In this document: in pieces, positions 50,721 to 63,790 of the stretch
How the letters are laid out: the number at the start of each line of letters is the position of its first letter
Position numbering within the stretch: the first letter of the stretch is position 1
Assembly (NCBI GenBank): GCA_030159075.1
Contig: BROG01000984.1
Span: 1-64,000, forward strand
DNA: 64,000 nucleotides
Direction of reading: 5' to 3'
Source of the DNA: Atrina japonica
Taxonomy: Eukaryota > Mollusca > Bivalvia > Pterioida > Pinnidae
Translations under genes and position numbers: made by a program
The notes under the pieces: generated by a model
Databases searched by the model: none
Seen by the model: the letters and a program-made list of their open reading frames with translations, nothing else
What the model was told of the DNA's origin: nothing

Positions 50721-53700
50721 ATAGTGTCATCTGTTTAATTTGTTTATTTTTCCTAATACAACATTTGCTTTGACAGATATTGATATTCACTATATGTACC
50801 TCAGCTTTAGCATTCAACATCCTATGCAGTTACAGTTTATCAAGATGTTTAGTATATGGACAGGTGTCAATGAGTAAAAGATAGTGATTAACAATGTTGC
50901 TAATCTAGAGACAATGTCATAAGCTGACAAATATATTGGAGCATATATTGGTGCATAAATACCGAACAAAGAATTATGTTATGCTAAATGCTTGTGAGGC
51001 AATTCACCGGTAAACCAGTTTGTTGTTCTAGATACTGATATATAGGATAAGTTCTTTAAGTATATGATTATATAATTATTAATTTACTGGAGACTTCGCA
51101 GATAATTTAAATGATTGTACATTGATTTATTACACAAAGTTGTATATTTCTGTATACAAGCAGTTCATGTAGATAATTAGTTTATCTATCGTCATGTATA
51201 TATATATTTATTTTAGGAGTTGAATTATGCTGTACATACGTGTACATGAATGTACAGGATAGAGGGGCAAAATATGTACTCTGTGTGTGTGTGTATGTTT
51301 GTGTGTGTGTGTACGTACGTACATTTGTGCACATTGTGTGTGTGAGTGAGAGAGTGAGTGTGTGTGTATGTCTGTGTGTGTACATGTCTGCATGTGTGTG
51401 ACAGACACAGATTGACAAAGAGAGAAAGTTAAAGAATGGTAAAATATTTGTTATGTTAACTCACATTGGAACAAAGCCTAATGTAATCTAACATTTAATG
51501 TAGCAACACATCCTTTAGGTTTTAAGGTAGAATTTCAATATACAAGTGACAATGTGTTTTATACATACACAATGTTTTGCTTTATTTGTTTATCTGGTTT
51601 TGTCTTTTGATTTTGATGTTTCATCATTTATGGAGGTGTTGTTTGTTTTTTGTTGTTTGTTTGTTTTTATTAGGTCATTAGACTTAACCATAACACCTTT
51701 ATTGTAATCTTTGTATGTCTATCATCACCATTTTCTTGTCATTTTTTTTATTCTCAACATTCTCTCAAAAGACACTGATCATTTCACTTCAGATTGGGCA
51801 TGTAGCATCTTTTAAGTTTAATTGAACTGGAAAGTGTAACATGTGTAATGCATTGACCACTGCTCCCCGAGAATCCCTAAAATAGTTTGAAAAATAGAGG
51901 TGTGCAATATTACCGGTATAACGCAATATTTTTAAAGAGGACAATATATCGCAATATTACTGCTGTAACATATCTGTGATAGATTATGACCCTCCGGGTA
52001 TTGTACCAGAGTCGTTTTTCTGGATATTGGTTTACGCACCGACAATACAATAAGAATTTCCTGGATGCCGTGTGTTTTATGATATTACTGGCCTGTGTGT
52101 TATTGCTGTTAATCTAAGGTTTTGTCTGTGCACCTTATTCCGATACACCTTATTTCCTGGTATGTCCATTCTGGTTTCTTTTGTTTTCAGAAGCTATTTC
52201 CAGTGCAATTCCACATTAGATGAGAACGTAAAATTAGTATTTTATTTGTACTCATACAGAGAAATCTTTACCTCACATCATAATGCTTTCAGTTTAATTT
52301 ATCTAAAACCGATGCATTTGAATTCTTGAAATTTTATTCTCAGAGTGTTCATTTAAATGTTGAGTCCAAGAGACAGGTGGTCGTGCAAGTCAGAAGTCTC
52401 TCAAGACAGGTTCTGCTGTATTTAAATTTTTTTTATAGGGTGCATGGTTATAACGTGCACTGAGACCTTTATCAACATTTTCAAATACCCATGACTGCGG
52501 GGAGGAAAAATAGTTACATTGATAATGCACAATATCTTAATGAAAACTATATACAATGTATTGTGTAGTAAATAGATATACTTTGTTTGTCTGTCAGCTC
52601 AACTTTGTATGGTTTCACATGTTTTGGGTAGAGTTTTGTAACAGTTCACCATTCATTTAGTAATGACTTGACAGGTAGTCAACATGTATTGTTTTATTAA
52701 TATTCTCAGAGTGTTCATTTAAATGTTGAGTCCAGTCTCTGTTATTGGTTTACATCTTGATTGCAAATACTTCTAAATATGTAGTGCGGTCACTGTCGTG
52801 TGAGTTAATAATTTACCAATAAAAATACAAAAACAAAAATTAAAATTGCACCACATTATTCCATTTCAGTATGTTCATACAATTGTAAATTTATAATTTT
52901 ATCAATTTCAATTGATGATAAAGATGTGTTATGATAGCATCGACAGATAAGAACAAACACTGTTTATCATTTATTGACGGATATCTTACCACAAGAATTC
53001 TATAGATATGATGGAAAGTACATAATACAAACATATAACATTAAAATGCCTATACAGTTTCGTTATCTCCATATTCATATGACCGCCTTAAAGGAGATTT
53101 GTTCATTATCAGTTAGTTTACAAAGGTTATGTTTGAATGGCCTTTATAGACAGGTGCCCTTTATATAGAGGTGTTATATAATGCAAGTATAACTGTATCA
53201 TGTATATATACTGTTGACTTTGATGTAACTAGAATTTAAACACATCCACTTGTTAGATAACGAGGTTCCAGTGTATTTGTTCATTTTAAATTTTAGAATA
53301 CATAGTATATTTACCTACAATAATAATGTTGAATTGCAATCTGTCAAGGAACTCCTGATTTTTCCCTATTTTTGACAATTTCTAATTTTTTCCTGAATTT
53401 TCAAGACAAACACCTGAAAACTCCAGATTTTGGGCATCCCTCACAAAAAAGGCACGGTGTAAAACAAATTACCTGCTTATTATAACTGTATGATATAAAT
53501 ATCATATTTGTATACATTATGTATTATATGTTAGTTTGCTGTTCAACAGCAACAAAAATAAAATAATCAACAGACCCCTTGATCATAGGTAGGATGATAT
53601 ATTTCGCTTTAAAGATAATTTCCTAAATGTAGTTTGTAAAGATGATATTATCTGGTAACAGATAATATTTTTTTTTTACAAGATAATTAAAAGCTAAGAG

Positions 53701-53990
53701 CTTTATCATGTTTTTGCTAGTGTTACAGTATAAATTGCAAAGTAAAACATATTTGGAATATTGTATACCTGCAAATTTTCTCTCCAGTTTAACTTTCGCC
53801 CTTAGTCGAGAGGGCGAAATTAATATGAAGGCTAAATAACTGAAGCATGGACATTCATGTCATCCCTGAGACTGTGGTGATTAAGGGTGAATTAATGACA
53901 GGTTGAATATGTTGTCTGTCGCAAAAGGGCAAAAATAACCAGGAGCAAAAAGTTACTCGGAATACAGTAGCGTAAGTTGGAAGAGATAAC
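50721..53990. other. 3' flank without a recognised gene
   Basis: AT-rich. It includes a GT/CA array at 51280-51400 and a decayed pogo-like end at 53205-53274 ('gataacgaggttccagtgta'). No coding exon is recognised. Confidence 0.5.
51280..51405. repeat. GT-rich compound microsatellite
   Basis: GT runs broken by 'acgtacgtac' and 'gagtgagagagtgag'. The His/Thr-rich minus-strand ORFs here are spurious. Confidence 0.88.
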
Positions 53991-54004
53991 ATGTCATCAT
54001 TGAA

Positions 54005-54345
54005 AGGTTAATACAATCTAACACCACTTTGAGGGAGGAATGGCAAAATATCAGTCCGAGTTTTGTTTGTCCATGACGAGGCTTGCTGAGTCATGGACTA
54101 ACAAAATTTTGTGCATGAGGGTTGAGATATTGCCATCCCTCCCTCAAAATCGTGTTTGACTGTTTTTCTCTCACATTGAAACAGTTAAAAGGAGCAACTG
54201 CATCCATCTGCAGATGACAAAAACATTTTAAACAGTAGTTCCGGTACTTCAGGAATGGGTTTATCTTGACCTGTAGGGTGAGATAACATTTTCCCCAACA
54301 TCTAAATGCACAGACAAATCAGTCTCAAGTGAGAGAAAAGATAAT
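54005..54345. mobile_element. Palindrome-headed repeat, copy 3
   Basis: The palindrome (about 54024-54165) pairs 'gagggaggaatggcaaaata' with 'gatattgccatccctccctc', and an inner pair 'gtccatgacgagg' / 'gagtcatggac' forms the stem tip. The tail includes 'tatcttgacctgtagggtga', shared in place with copies 1 and 2. Confidence 0.65.
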
Positions 54346-55339
54346 TTTCTGTGCTACATGTATATGTTGTCTAATACCAGATAACTAGCATCTAGTATAA
54401 GATAATCTTGCTAATGTTACACATTTTGGTATTATATTAATCATTTTTGCATTTACTAGACATGTAGACAGATTTATGGTCTATCAATTTGAATTTTGTT
54501 GGATTGTTGCACAATTTTTATATTTTTATTGTTATATGTGTGTGTGTACTAAAAAATCATTTATTTCTGTGGGTTAAACTTTTTGTGGTTTTTCTTACAG
54601 AACCAATTCATTGACATAATTTTTTGTTGATTTTCAGATATCCTATTGTCAATTATTCAAGGCAAAAATCCATAATGAATTTATTTCCTTTGTTTTTAGT
54701 TTTCCACAAAAATTAAATCCACAACAAAAATTTATCATTTTACTCAAGTATACATGAATTGTGACTTCTCAAATTTCTTCAATACTTAATTTTTTAGCTG
54801 TAGAACTGGGCTCGGAACCGTAAACTTGAAAATTTTCTGAATTCTCGGAATATTAACCTGCTTTGCCAATCTGATTAAAGGATTTACCTTTTTTTAATCA
54901 AATCTTTAGACATAAGTAATTCTTAAATTTTATGGTGCCAGGCTCAGAGCAAATTTCAATTCTCTTAAAATGTTTTCTGAATATACATTAACAAAAATTA
55001 TTAAAAGGGCTGTTTTTTCATGGCTTTATATATAATGTCTTAATATACTTGTATTGTGTCCTTCTTCATCAGATGATAGATGTGTTGTTAATATTTTCTT
55101 GTATTTTCTTTTCTTTGTAGCTAGTTTATATTTATATGGGATTTTTACAAATTGGTTCTTACACATTTTAACCATCTGTATGTAAAACATGTAAAAAAAG
55201 AGTCCTATGAATTATAAGATTTTTTCAAAGTCCTAATGAACCTTTATTAAGTTAAATATTTATTCATTTTCATGTCCACCGATGACTATAATTTGAGTTG
55301 TTCCCCTTTGTATGGACTAATTTAATATTTTTCCTTTAA

Positions 55340-55600
55340 TCAAGTGTTCCTGATCTCTGTTATGTGTTTTCTGGAGTACAGTATTTTGATGTTTTGTCCT
55401 TTAGTCAAGTGTTTTCTGATCTCTGTTAAATGTTTTCTGGACTATTTTGATGTTTTGTTCTTTAGTCAAGTATTTTCTGATCTTTGTTAAGTGTTTTCTG
55501 GACTATTTTGATGTTTTTTCCTTTAGTCAAGTGTGTTCTGATCTTTGTTAGATGTTTTCTGGACTACTGTATCTTGATATTTTGTCCTTTGGTCAATTAT
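55340..55600 (+). repeat. 61-bp tandem repeat, about four units
   Basis: The unit contains 'tttagtcaagtgttttctga' and 'ttttctggactattttgatg'. Units differ by a few bases and the last is truncated. Confidence 0.85.
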
Positions 55601-55729
55601 TTTTCTTGCCTTTGTTATGTGTTTTCCACGGTGTTGTTGTATATTCCCTTTTATGTTCTGGACTACTTTGTCATTTGTACTGTTTCCGTAATCAAATGGT
55701 TTTTTTTAAATTCTTTTACGATATTTACT

Positions 55730-56335
55730 GTTTAATGTGTATTTCCACTGTTTTCTGTGTATTTCCAGTGTGTAATGTGTAGTGTATTGCCACTGTATAT
55801 TGTGTATTTCCACTGTGTTGTGTGTATTTACTTTGTGTATTACAACTGTGTAATGTATATTTTGTATTTCCACTGTGTATTGTGTATTTCCACTGTTTAA
55901 TGTGTATTTCCAGTTTTGTGTATTTCCACTGTTTTGTGCATTACCACTGTGTAATGTATATTTCCAGTGTAATGTGTATTTCCTCTGTGTATTGTGTATT
56001 TGCACTATGTAATTTGTATTTCCACTGTGTATTGTGTATTTCCACTGTAATGTGTATTCCCACTGTGTATTGTGTATTTCCACTGTAATGTGTATTTCCA
56101 CTGTGTATTTTGTATTTCCACTGTGTAGTGTGTATTACCAGTGTATTGTGTATTTCTGTGTATTGTGTATTTCTACTATGTATTGTGTATTTCCACTGTG
56201 TATTGTGTATTACCAGTGTAATGTATATTTCCACTGTGTATTATGTATTTCCACTGTGTATTGTGTATTTCTACTGTGTATTTCCACTGTGTATTGTGTA
56301 TTTCCACAGTGTATTGTGTATTCTTATATTATAAT
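55730..56335 (+). repeat. Minisatellite 'tgtgtatttccactgtgtat'
   Basis: Variable units of about 16-22 bp built from 'tgtgtatttccactg'. It starts about 130 bp after the 61-bp array. Cys/Phe-rich forward and Asn/Thr-rich reverse ORFs are translations of the array. Confidence 0.88.
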
Positions 56336-56429
56336 AATCTGTACTCTAACATTGCCCAAGTACTTCCTTTGTTAGTGTATTCTCCTTTATGTTACACTGA
56401 ATCATTGTGTATGTCCAGTGTATAGTATA

Positions 56430-57180
56430 GACTGTATATAGTGGAACTGGACAGTGGTCTGATTAGGGAGGTGGTCTCTTAACTGAAATCTGGACTTAAC
56501 ATTTATTAAGAAATTTTCAAGCGACTGAATACATACAGTCTTAAATGTGAAATGATCTTTAGGCAAGGATATACTTTGTTTATGTATATATTACTCTTTT
56601 TATAAATATGTTCCTATAGGAGTAAGACAAAAAACTAAATAACTAACTATTTCTATAGGAGGTAACTAGGGTTTAATGTTTTTACTTTCTCCATTAGGTA
56701 CATATTTACAAATTGGAAGTATATCAGATGACCTTATCCAAATCTTTTGCTGTTCCTGTGGGTTCATATTGAACTGTATTCTGTTATTTAACATAGGACG
56801 TTCTTATTTCCATTTGACCAGTCCATGCAGTCAGCTGCTCTTTATTTTGGTGGAATGTTTATTGTAAATATCTGTTGTACGAGGTTTTATGATGAGGTGT
56901 GTGATTGATAAAATCAAGAGAGAGGAAATACAAAGAAAAGATGGAAGAGAGGGAGGTTAAAAAAAGGGAGAAAGACCGTAATGTATAATTTTCACCTAAA
57001 TATGGACTGAAGATGTTTGTATAGATACTTTAATTGTACTTTTTTCTTAAAATTATAGAAAGATAATTATATAATTGTACATAAATTTTGAAATCTTGTT
57101 AATGTGAAAAATTGTAATATATATTTATCAATTTTGATTCAAATAAAAGCAAATTCTGATAAACTAGTCTTCATTCATTA
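56430..57180. other. Unique-looking sequence with a distal poly(A) signal candidate
   Basis: Ends with 'gattcaaataaaagcaaatt' (AATAAA at about 57141). No coding exon is recognised. Confidence 0.35.
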
Positions 57181-57186
57181 TTTTAA

Positions 57187-57650
57187 GCTCGCCAGACAAA
57201 AGTCAGGAGAGTGTATGTCATTGTTGTTGATGCCTGTATACAAATCTTTAACCTGGCCTATATCTTTTTTACCACAAGGGACAGGGCTTTGATATTTCAC
57301 ATACAGATTCCTTATGACCAGAGCTTTCTTTTGGTACCTTGACTTTGAACTAATGACCTTGACCTAGGACTTTGACCTACTTTTAAAAAACTTTTACCCT
57401 GGCTAAGGTGACTAAATGTTTTAAACCAAAAGGGATAGGGCTTTGATATTTCAAATATAGATTTCTTATGATCAGAACTTTTATTTGATAACTTGACTTT
57501 TGACTAGTGACTTTGACCTTGGAATTTGATCAACTTTTCAAAAACTTAAACATTATATTTACCATACCTTGACTGACAGCTGTTTGTCAAAACCCTATTT
57601 TAAAAATTTACACTCATTGAAGCAAGCTTTGTTGTCTTCTGACATGTGTT
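57187..57650 (+). repeat. Interspersed repeat, 'ctgacaactcttgt' family, copy 2
   Basis: Collinear with 30499-31014: 'ttaacctggcctatatc', 'agggctttgatatttcacat', 'ccttgactgacagctg', 'gttgtcttctgacatgtgt'. It carries the same internal duplication. Confidence 0.7.
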
Positions 57651-57820
57651 AACCACTGTAGAATAAAACAAAATTGTGGGGTTAAAATCTCATTGTTAAT
57701 AAAGTAAAACAAATTTGCTGAAATTTTATTTAATTGAAATTAAAAAATAAAACATGTACTCTTACTAGGTACTAGTTGGGATATATACATGCCCTTATTT
57801 TGCCTATGTTATTCATTAAA

Positions 57821-59223
57821 CAAGAGGCCCAAGAGGGCCTCAATCGCTCGTCTGAGCACCATCTACAAATGTGGAAAGAAGACCATGAAGAATATGTACA
57901 TGTAGGCTGATCTGGCCAAGAAACATAAATATTGCTTTTTTAAGAAACTCATCAAGATTCTAGAAATCAAATTTCAACAAAATTCTTGCACAAAAACATT
58001 TTTTCAACTGCATTCAAGTAAAACACTTTAATGCATCATTGTGAATACAAGGGGAGATAATTGAGGAAATCGTGCAAAAATGAATACAAATGACAAAGTT
58101 TGAAAAGACCTAAAAATGTGTCAAAAATTTATATTCCAATTTCTATGAAAAATATAAACTTGAATCATACATCCATGTAGATCACTCAGAAACAATCTAT
58201 TCTTTAAATCATGCAGTGGTTCTGGAGAAAAAGATTTTAAATGAGGGTAACTTTTGGGACCTATTCTGCCCCGCCCTGAATCCACCCCTGGGCAAATCTG
58301 GCTAAAAACTACAAACTTATTAAAGGACCCTGAGCACTTGCTTCTTGTAAAGTTTCGTAAAAATTCCTTCAATAGTTTTGAAACAAAAGCTGATAGTGTG
58401 AAAAATGCACCCCTCTTCCTCTTTCTTGGCCATCTTAAAAAATTCATAAAAAGTGCTAGAAAGTAAATTCCTGCAAAATTCTTGCACAAAAACATTTCTT
58501 CACCTATTTACAAGTAAAACACAGTAAACGAATGCATCAAAGTGAATGCAAGGAAATCATGTAAAAATGAATGAAAATGACAAAGTCTGAAAAGACCTCA
58601 AAAACACATCAGAAATCAATATTCCGATTTCAATGAAAAATACAAACTTGAATCATACATCCATGTACATCACTCAGAAACAATCCATTTTTTTAATTCA
58701 TCTAGTGGTTCTGGAGAAGATAATTTTTAAAGAGGGTACCTTTTGGGACCTATTCTGCCCCATCCTGGATCCACCCCTGGGCCAGTCTGGATAAAACTAC
58801 AAACTTGGCAAAGTGATTTGAGCACTGGCTTCCTGCAAAGTTTGTCAGAATCCCCTCAGTAGTTTTAAAAACAAAAGCTGATAGTGTGATAAATGCACAC
58901 TCACTCTTTTTTTTTTTCTTAAAAAATTCATAAAAAATTCTAGAAATTAAATTTCTGCAAAATTCTTGCAATAAAACACCTAATTACAAGGAAAATGCCT
59001 TAAATTCCTATTCCTATTCTGTCCTGCCCTGGATCCACCCCTGGGCCAATCTGGCTGCAAACTACAAACTGGGTAAATAACCTTCAGCACTTGCTTCCTG
59101 TCAAGTTTCATCAAAATCCCTTCAGTGATTTTAAAGAACAGTCGAAAATATAAAAAGTTTACGGTTGGACGCCGGACGGGGAGTGATCACAATAGCTCAC
59201 TTGAGCCCTTTGGCTTAGGTTAG
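57821..59223 (-). repeat. 'gagctattgtgatcactcc' family, copy 3, with internal tandem amplification
   Basis: On the minus strand it runs from 'agctcacttgagccctttgg'-type sequence (complement near 59210) to 'aagagggcctcaatcgctcg' (complement at 57831). The middle segment is present three times: about 57960-58460, 58460-58955 and a partial 58955-59150. Repeated landmarks are 'ctattctgccc' and 'catacatccatgta'. Other copies in the window have a single unit. Confidence 0.75.
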
Positions 59224-59345
59224 CTAAAAACTGTTACATCTCTTATGTAATGTTTTGTGGTTTCATTTTTCAATGCCCATCTTTAGTTGGGACATATTAT
59301 GGGATGTTTGTCCATCCATCTGCTTATTCTTACATAACTTCTTTA

Positions 59346-59500
59346 TGCCTTAACTGGCTCATTTGGTAGCACACTCAACTCTTGATTGTGAGGTCGTGAG
59401 TTTGAGTCCAGCCAGCGGCAGGCTGGTTTCCTGTCCTTGGGATGAGACACTAAAAACCGAGGTCCTGTGTCACAGTAGGTGCCAACACGTTAAATAACAT
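59346..59500 (+). mobile_element. Truncated tRNA-derived SINE, family B
   Basis: A box 'ctggctcatttggtagcaca' and B box 'gtgagtttgagtcc', then 'gccagcggcaggctggtttc'. It closely follows the head of the SINE at 35001 and stops before the tail. Confidence 0.75.
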
Positions 59501-59777
59501 TAATATTTATGCCTGTGTATAGCTCTTATTTGTTATTGTACATCATATACAGGTAGAAAGTAGAAAAAAATCGAAATAATTACTTTAGTGAATACAGCTA
59601 AAGGTCAATGTTATTGTAGCAAACTAAATGTAGCACTTGTAAAGATTTCACATCTGAAGAATGTACTCACAACCATACTTTCATGATATCAAACAATATC
59701 TTTCCTGATACATACCAACATTTCCTTCATAAAGAAACCCTTTCACAATTTATTCATGACCAGTGCATCATGTATCC

Positions 59778-60425
59778 TTTAGCTTACTTGAGCCTGAGCT
59801 ATTGTGATTACACGTTGTCTGTTTTTTAAAACATTTAATGTTTTTGACTGCTTCTCCAAAACTGCAAAAGAGATTTTAACAAATTTTAAAGGTACTCAAG
59901 GTCCTTAATCTAGAATGTGTTTTATTTATTTATTTTTGGACAGATCATGGATGTTTGGTTTAAATTTGTGGTTTTTTTTGGTAGATATCAGAAAACTAAA
60001 TTTTAAGCCGTTTTTGACAGTTTTTCAGTCTGTCTTTTTTATAGTTTTTGTATGGTTTCTTTACTTACCTCCCCCTTGATTCACCATGATAGAATTTAGT
60101 TAATTTCTCTCACAAAAGCATTTTTTCACCTAATTTTGTGTGTTTTACTTAAAAATAGGTGAAAAAATCCTTTTGTGAGAGAAATTAACTAAATTCTATC
60201 TTTCAGAAATTTTAATGAATTTTTTAAGCCTGCAAAAGGAAGAGGAGGGATTTTAAACGGTCAGCTTGTTCTTCAAAACTACTGAAGGGACTTTGACAAA
60301 ACTATATAGGAATCAAAAACTTAACTATCGAATTTGTGTTTTTCAGCCAGACTGGCTCAGGGGTGAATCCAGGTTTGAGCAGAACAGGTCACAGAGGGTA
60401 CCCCCTTTGATAGTTTAATCAATAG
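59778..60425 (+). repeat. 'gagctattgtgatcactcc' family, copy 4, diverged
   Basis: Head 'tagcttacttgagcctgagc', blocks 'cttctccaaaactgc' and 'tcagccagactggctcaggg'. It contains the palindrome at 60088-60200, which the other copies lack. Confidence 0.65.
60088..60200. repeat. Near-perfect 113-bp palindrome with arms of about 50 bp
   Basis: The left arm starts gatagaatttagttaatttc and the right arm ends with its complement gaaattaactaaattctatc. Over about 50 bases I count two mismatches, with a loop of about 13 nt. The right arm follows the order of the parent repeat; the left arm replaces the expected 'atgcatt' segment. Confidence 0.85.
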
Positions 60426-60974
60426 GTTACATGAATAGAAAAAATAATTGCACCCGAGTGATTTTCATGGATGTATTATTCAACTGTGTTTTCTACAGAA
60501 ACTGAAAATTGATTTTCTAATATTCATTGAATTCTACCTTTCCATATGTGTACATCAGAAAAATTCCATACAGAATATAAAACAACAGGCTGAAAATCAC
60601 CTATTAAATACCTGGGATTTACAAAGCCTAGAGCCAGGTGTAATAAAATTTACAATTACTGTTTACCTGGAAATTATTATCCCTAGTTATTTTTTGTAAC
60701 AGAAAACAACTTCACTCCATCTTACATTTGCCCTGAATTATCAGTCATGGTTGATGCAGACAGTGTTTGCTTCTCAATCTGGCAAAAAAAACCAAAAGAA
60801 ATGCAATACAGAAGAATCTCGTTGTCCCCTATTTCTTTGAGCTATCTGGAATTCGAGACAACCTAAATTTGATTAACATTTATTTATCTATCAATCAAAA
60901 TTGTGATCGGTTGTTCAACTTTGATATAACCAAAATTTTGACTCATCCGATTTCGACATAACGAGATTCCATCT

Positions 60975-62759
60975 TTGCCATGTACATCACGAAAGAATCA
61001 ATTAAAGATAAAAAATAAATTCTTCATTTTTATTTATTTGTATTATCTGTAAAATTCACATTACAAAGAAAGAAGCAAAGTCTTCAAATTTTGTGCAAAG
61101 GTTATAATACAAATTTTAAGTGGAATTGATAAAAACATCACACAAATCTGTCAACTAAAAACGTCACTAAACTAAATAATCAAAACAAAATAATTAATAT
61201 GTTTCTGTCACATTTTCTTATAATGTTATTGCCTCCTCTGTATTCAACCTGTCGTTGAGATTGTTTTTTTGTTTTTTTTCCCACAGAAAATGTTCCTCCA
61301 CAGCAAGTAAAAATAATATGGAATACAAAATGATACACACATGAATTTTATATACAAAAAATCTCGGGTCCTGATGTAATTAAAAAAAATACTACAGGAC
61401 CCTGAAAAAATATGACAAAATCACAAAATATAGATTACAATTTGCATTGATCGGCTTTTGGTAGATTCAAGATTTTACAAAAAACACAATTTGAATTTTC
61501 TAGGACTGAAGTTCACATGTAGTCTTCCTTTGACCTTAAATATTTTAAGACACATGATGGCACCAATTTTGTTCCGAAGTCAGGAAAAGTCTGGACATAA
61601 AACAAAACAGATAAACTTACTGTTGACATAAATGTATTGACCAATCCATATAATCTCGTAAGGTGGAGTTGTGTGAACATTATTTTACCTTGAAAAGGTA
61701 ATGCTGGATAACAACATTAAAATTAAACTGGATAGAGTAATCACTTCTACCACAGGTCACTGTACCTATGGGTATTACTGTGAAGCCAGTCCTAACTGAA
61801 AAGTAAATAGAATTATCCATATGATAATCAAAAGGTTACTCCGCACCACCAAGATATAGGAATCGGGCAATATCAAACTTTTCTGCGTACATCATTAAAG
61901 AGATCAAGGTCTTTTTTAGAGTAGCGTAATATGTCATATTATCATAAATTGCACATGGTTGCACCCACTTAGCTATAGAAACCAGAATCTCCTTCAGAAA
62001 TGTTGATAGATCCATATTTATTCCTCATTTCTTCTTGATGTTTAATATCATTGATATATAATTATTATTCACTAAATGAGAGCTTTATGACTTAACTGAG
62101 GTTTGGCAAGTCCTAAAATCATGGTCTGAAATCACTACCTAGGAAAGAGCATAGCGACTCCAGACCGTGGTTTTACAATAATGATACCGAGGGAGGCCTG
62201 AAGTTAACATTAATATACATACAGTTAACGTACCAAATTTGAAAACAATTAGCCTCAAGATTTTTGGGAGGTGTAGAATGTTCCTAAGTATCCTCACAAT
62301 GTCTGTTAGCATTGGACTACATTAGGTCACCAACTCCTCTACATATCACAAGATATATATTGAAGTTCTAATATATACAAAGTTTACAAATTAGAATGAC
62401 ATTATGCCAACTTGTTGGATGTCACACAATGTAAATTGTAAGAAGAGCCCTCCTTCTACTCCCGTGTATCATACACTTTTACATACATGTATGATGACAT
62501 GGAGTGTTCAAGTAAATTCAGTTATTTGTAAAATCTTGAAAAAACAAATCATAGAATTAAAATACATATCTCAATTATCATGATAATCACAATTACATAT
62601 ATATATATATATATATTACTTGAACAAAAAAGAGAAGAGATTATAAAGCAATATTTAGTATTTAGAATATGACAGTAGTTTATATATAGACACTATAATT
62701 GTAGCCTGTATTTTATACAGCACATTGATTATCATCCCACATTGCATATAATCCATTCT
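60975..62759. other. Right flank, no gene recognised
   Basis: AT-rich, without tandem structure apart from (AT)n at 62597-62617. The many TTTATT words could be poly(A) signals of a minus-strand gene whose exons lie beyond the window. This is speculative. Confidence 0.3.
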
Positions 62760-62847
62760 TAACTCATTCGCCCCTAAAGAAACATTTGGACTGGCCTTAA
62801 TCATTAATTTACAGAAGAGTCCATTGATTTTCAGGGGTTAATGAGTT
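62760..62847. mobile_element. 88-bp miniature inverted-repeat element, copy 2
   Basis: Same termini (taactcat-gcccct / aggggttaatgagtt) and the same 'catttggactgg' core as 13379-13467. Confidence 0.6.
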
Positions 62848-62929
62848 GAAGAAGTACACTCCATCTTTCAAAAAAAAAAAAAATAGAAAAGAAAAAAGGA
62901 AAATAAAGATAAAAGCACCTTAAAAAACA

Positions 62930-63044
62930 ATACTCTGAGATCTATATACATATATAATATATATCATACCATTTACAATACTCCGAGATCTATATATATA
63001 TATATATATAATATATATCATACCATTTACAATACTCCGAGATC

Positions 63045-63075
<31 letters not shown>

Positions 63076-63100
63076 TCATACCATTTACAATACTCCGAGA

Positions 63101-63181
<81 letters not shown>

Positions 63182-63190
63182 TCATACCAT
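62930..63190. repeat. Tandem array with embedded expanding (AT)n
   Basis: The unit 'accatttacaatactccgag' plus atctatata(n) and 'atatatatcat' occurs four times. The AT run lengthens from unit to unit and is longest in the last (63103-63172). Confidence 0.9.
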
Positions 63191-63409
63191 TTACTTCGTT
63201 GTATGAAGACTTGTGTGATATTCATGACTAGGTGACCAAAAAAAAAATAAAGTTTTTAAGTAACAGAAATTTGATATTTACACAGAATTTAAAAGTGTAA
63301 AATGGTTTTAAACGCTGTGAATAAAAAGATGAAGGGTGTTTTTGGTTTTGTAGAAGTGTGGAGTACCGAGATCTGAGTTGTGAATGACATGTCAGAGTTA
63401 TAAAGTGCA

Positions 63410-63790
63410 TGAACACTTCAAAAGTGTGAAAGTTTTAATGTCATCAAAGTGATGTAGAATGATCCTGTTTTGATACAAGAGATGTTTTAATGTCAGTAAC
63501 AGTGATATCCTATAATATTCTAATGTCATTACTACATGACATTTTATACTGTTATAATGTTCTAATGTCACGACTGAGGCGACATCTTGAAATGTTTGAA
63601 TGCCATTACTAGATGACATTTTACTGTCATTCCTGAATGACATCTATATTTAATGTAATTACTAGGTGACATCATATAAAATCATTACTAGATGACACTT
63701 CACTGTCATTCCTGAGTGACATCTTATAACTTTTAATGTCATTACTTGGTGACATCTTGTTTTGTTTTAATATCATTTCTGTTTGACATC
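63410..63790 (+). repeat. Degenerate repeat 'atgtcattactaggtgacat'
   Basis: Ten or more spaced copies of a partly palindromic motif atgtcatt-act-aggtgacat at irregular intervals of 25-45 bp. Open frames across it are incidental. Confidence 0.7.

Noticed and set aside
55484..56375. Cys/Phe/Val-rich ORFs resembling membrane proteins
   Set aside because: Translations of the 61-bp and 'gtatttccactg' arrays; hydrophobicity follows from T-rich units.
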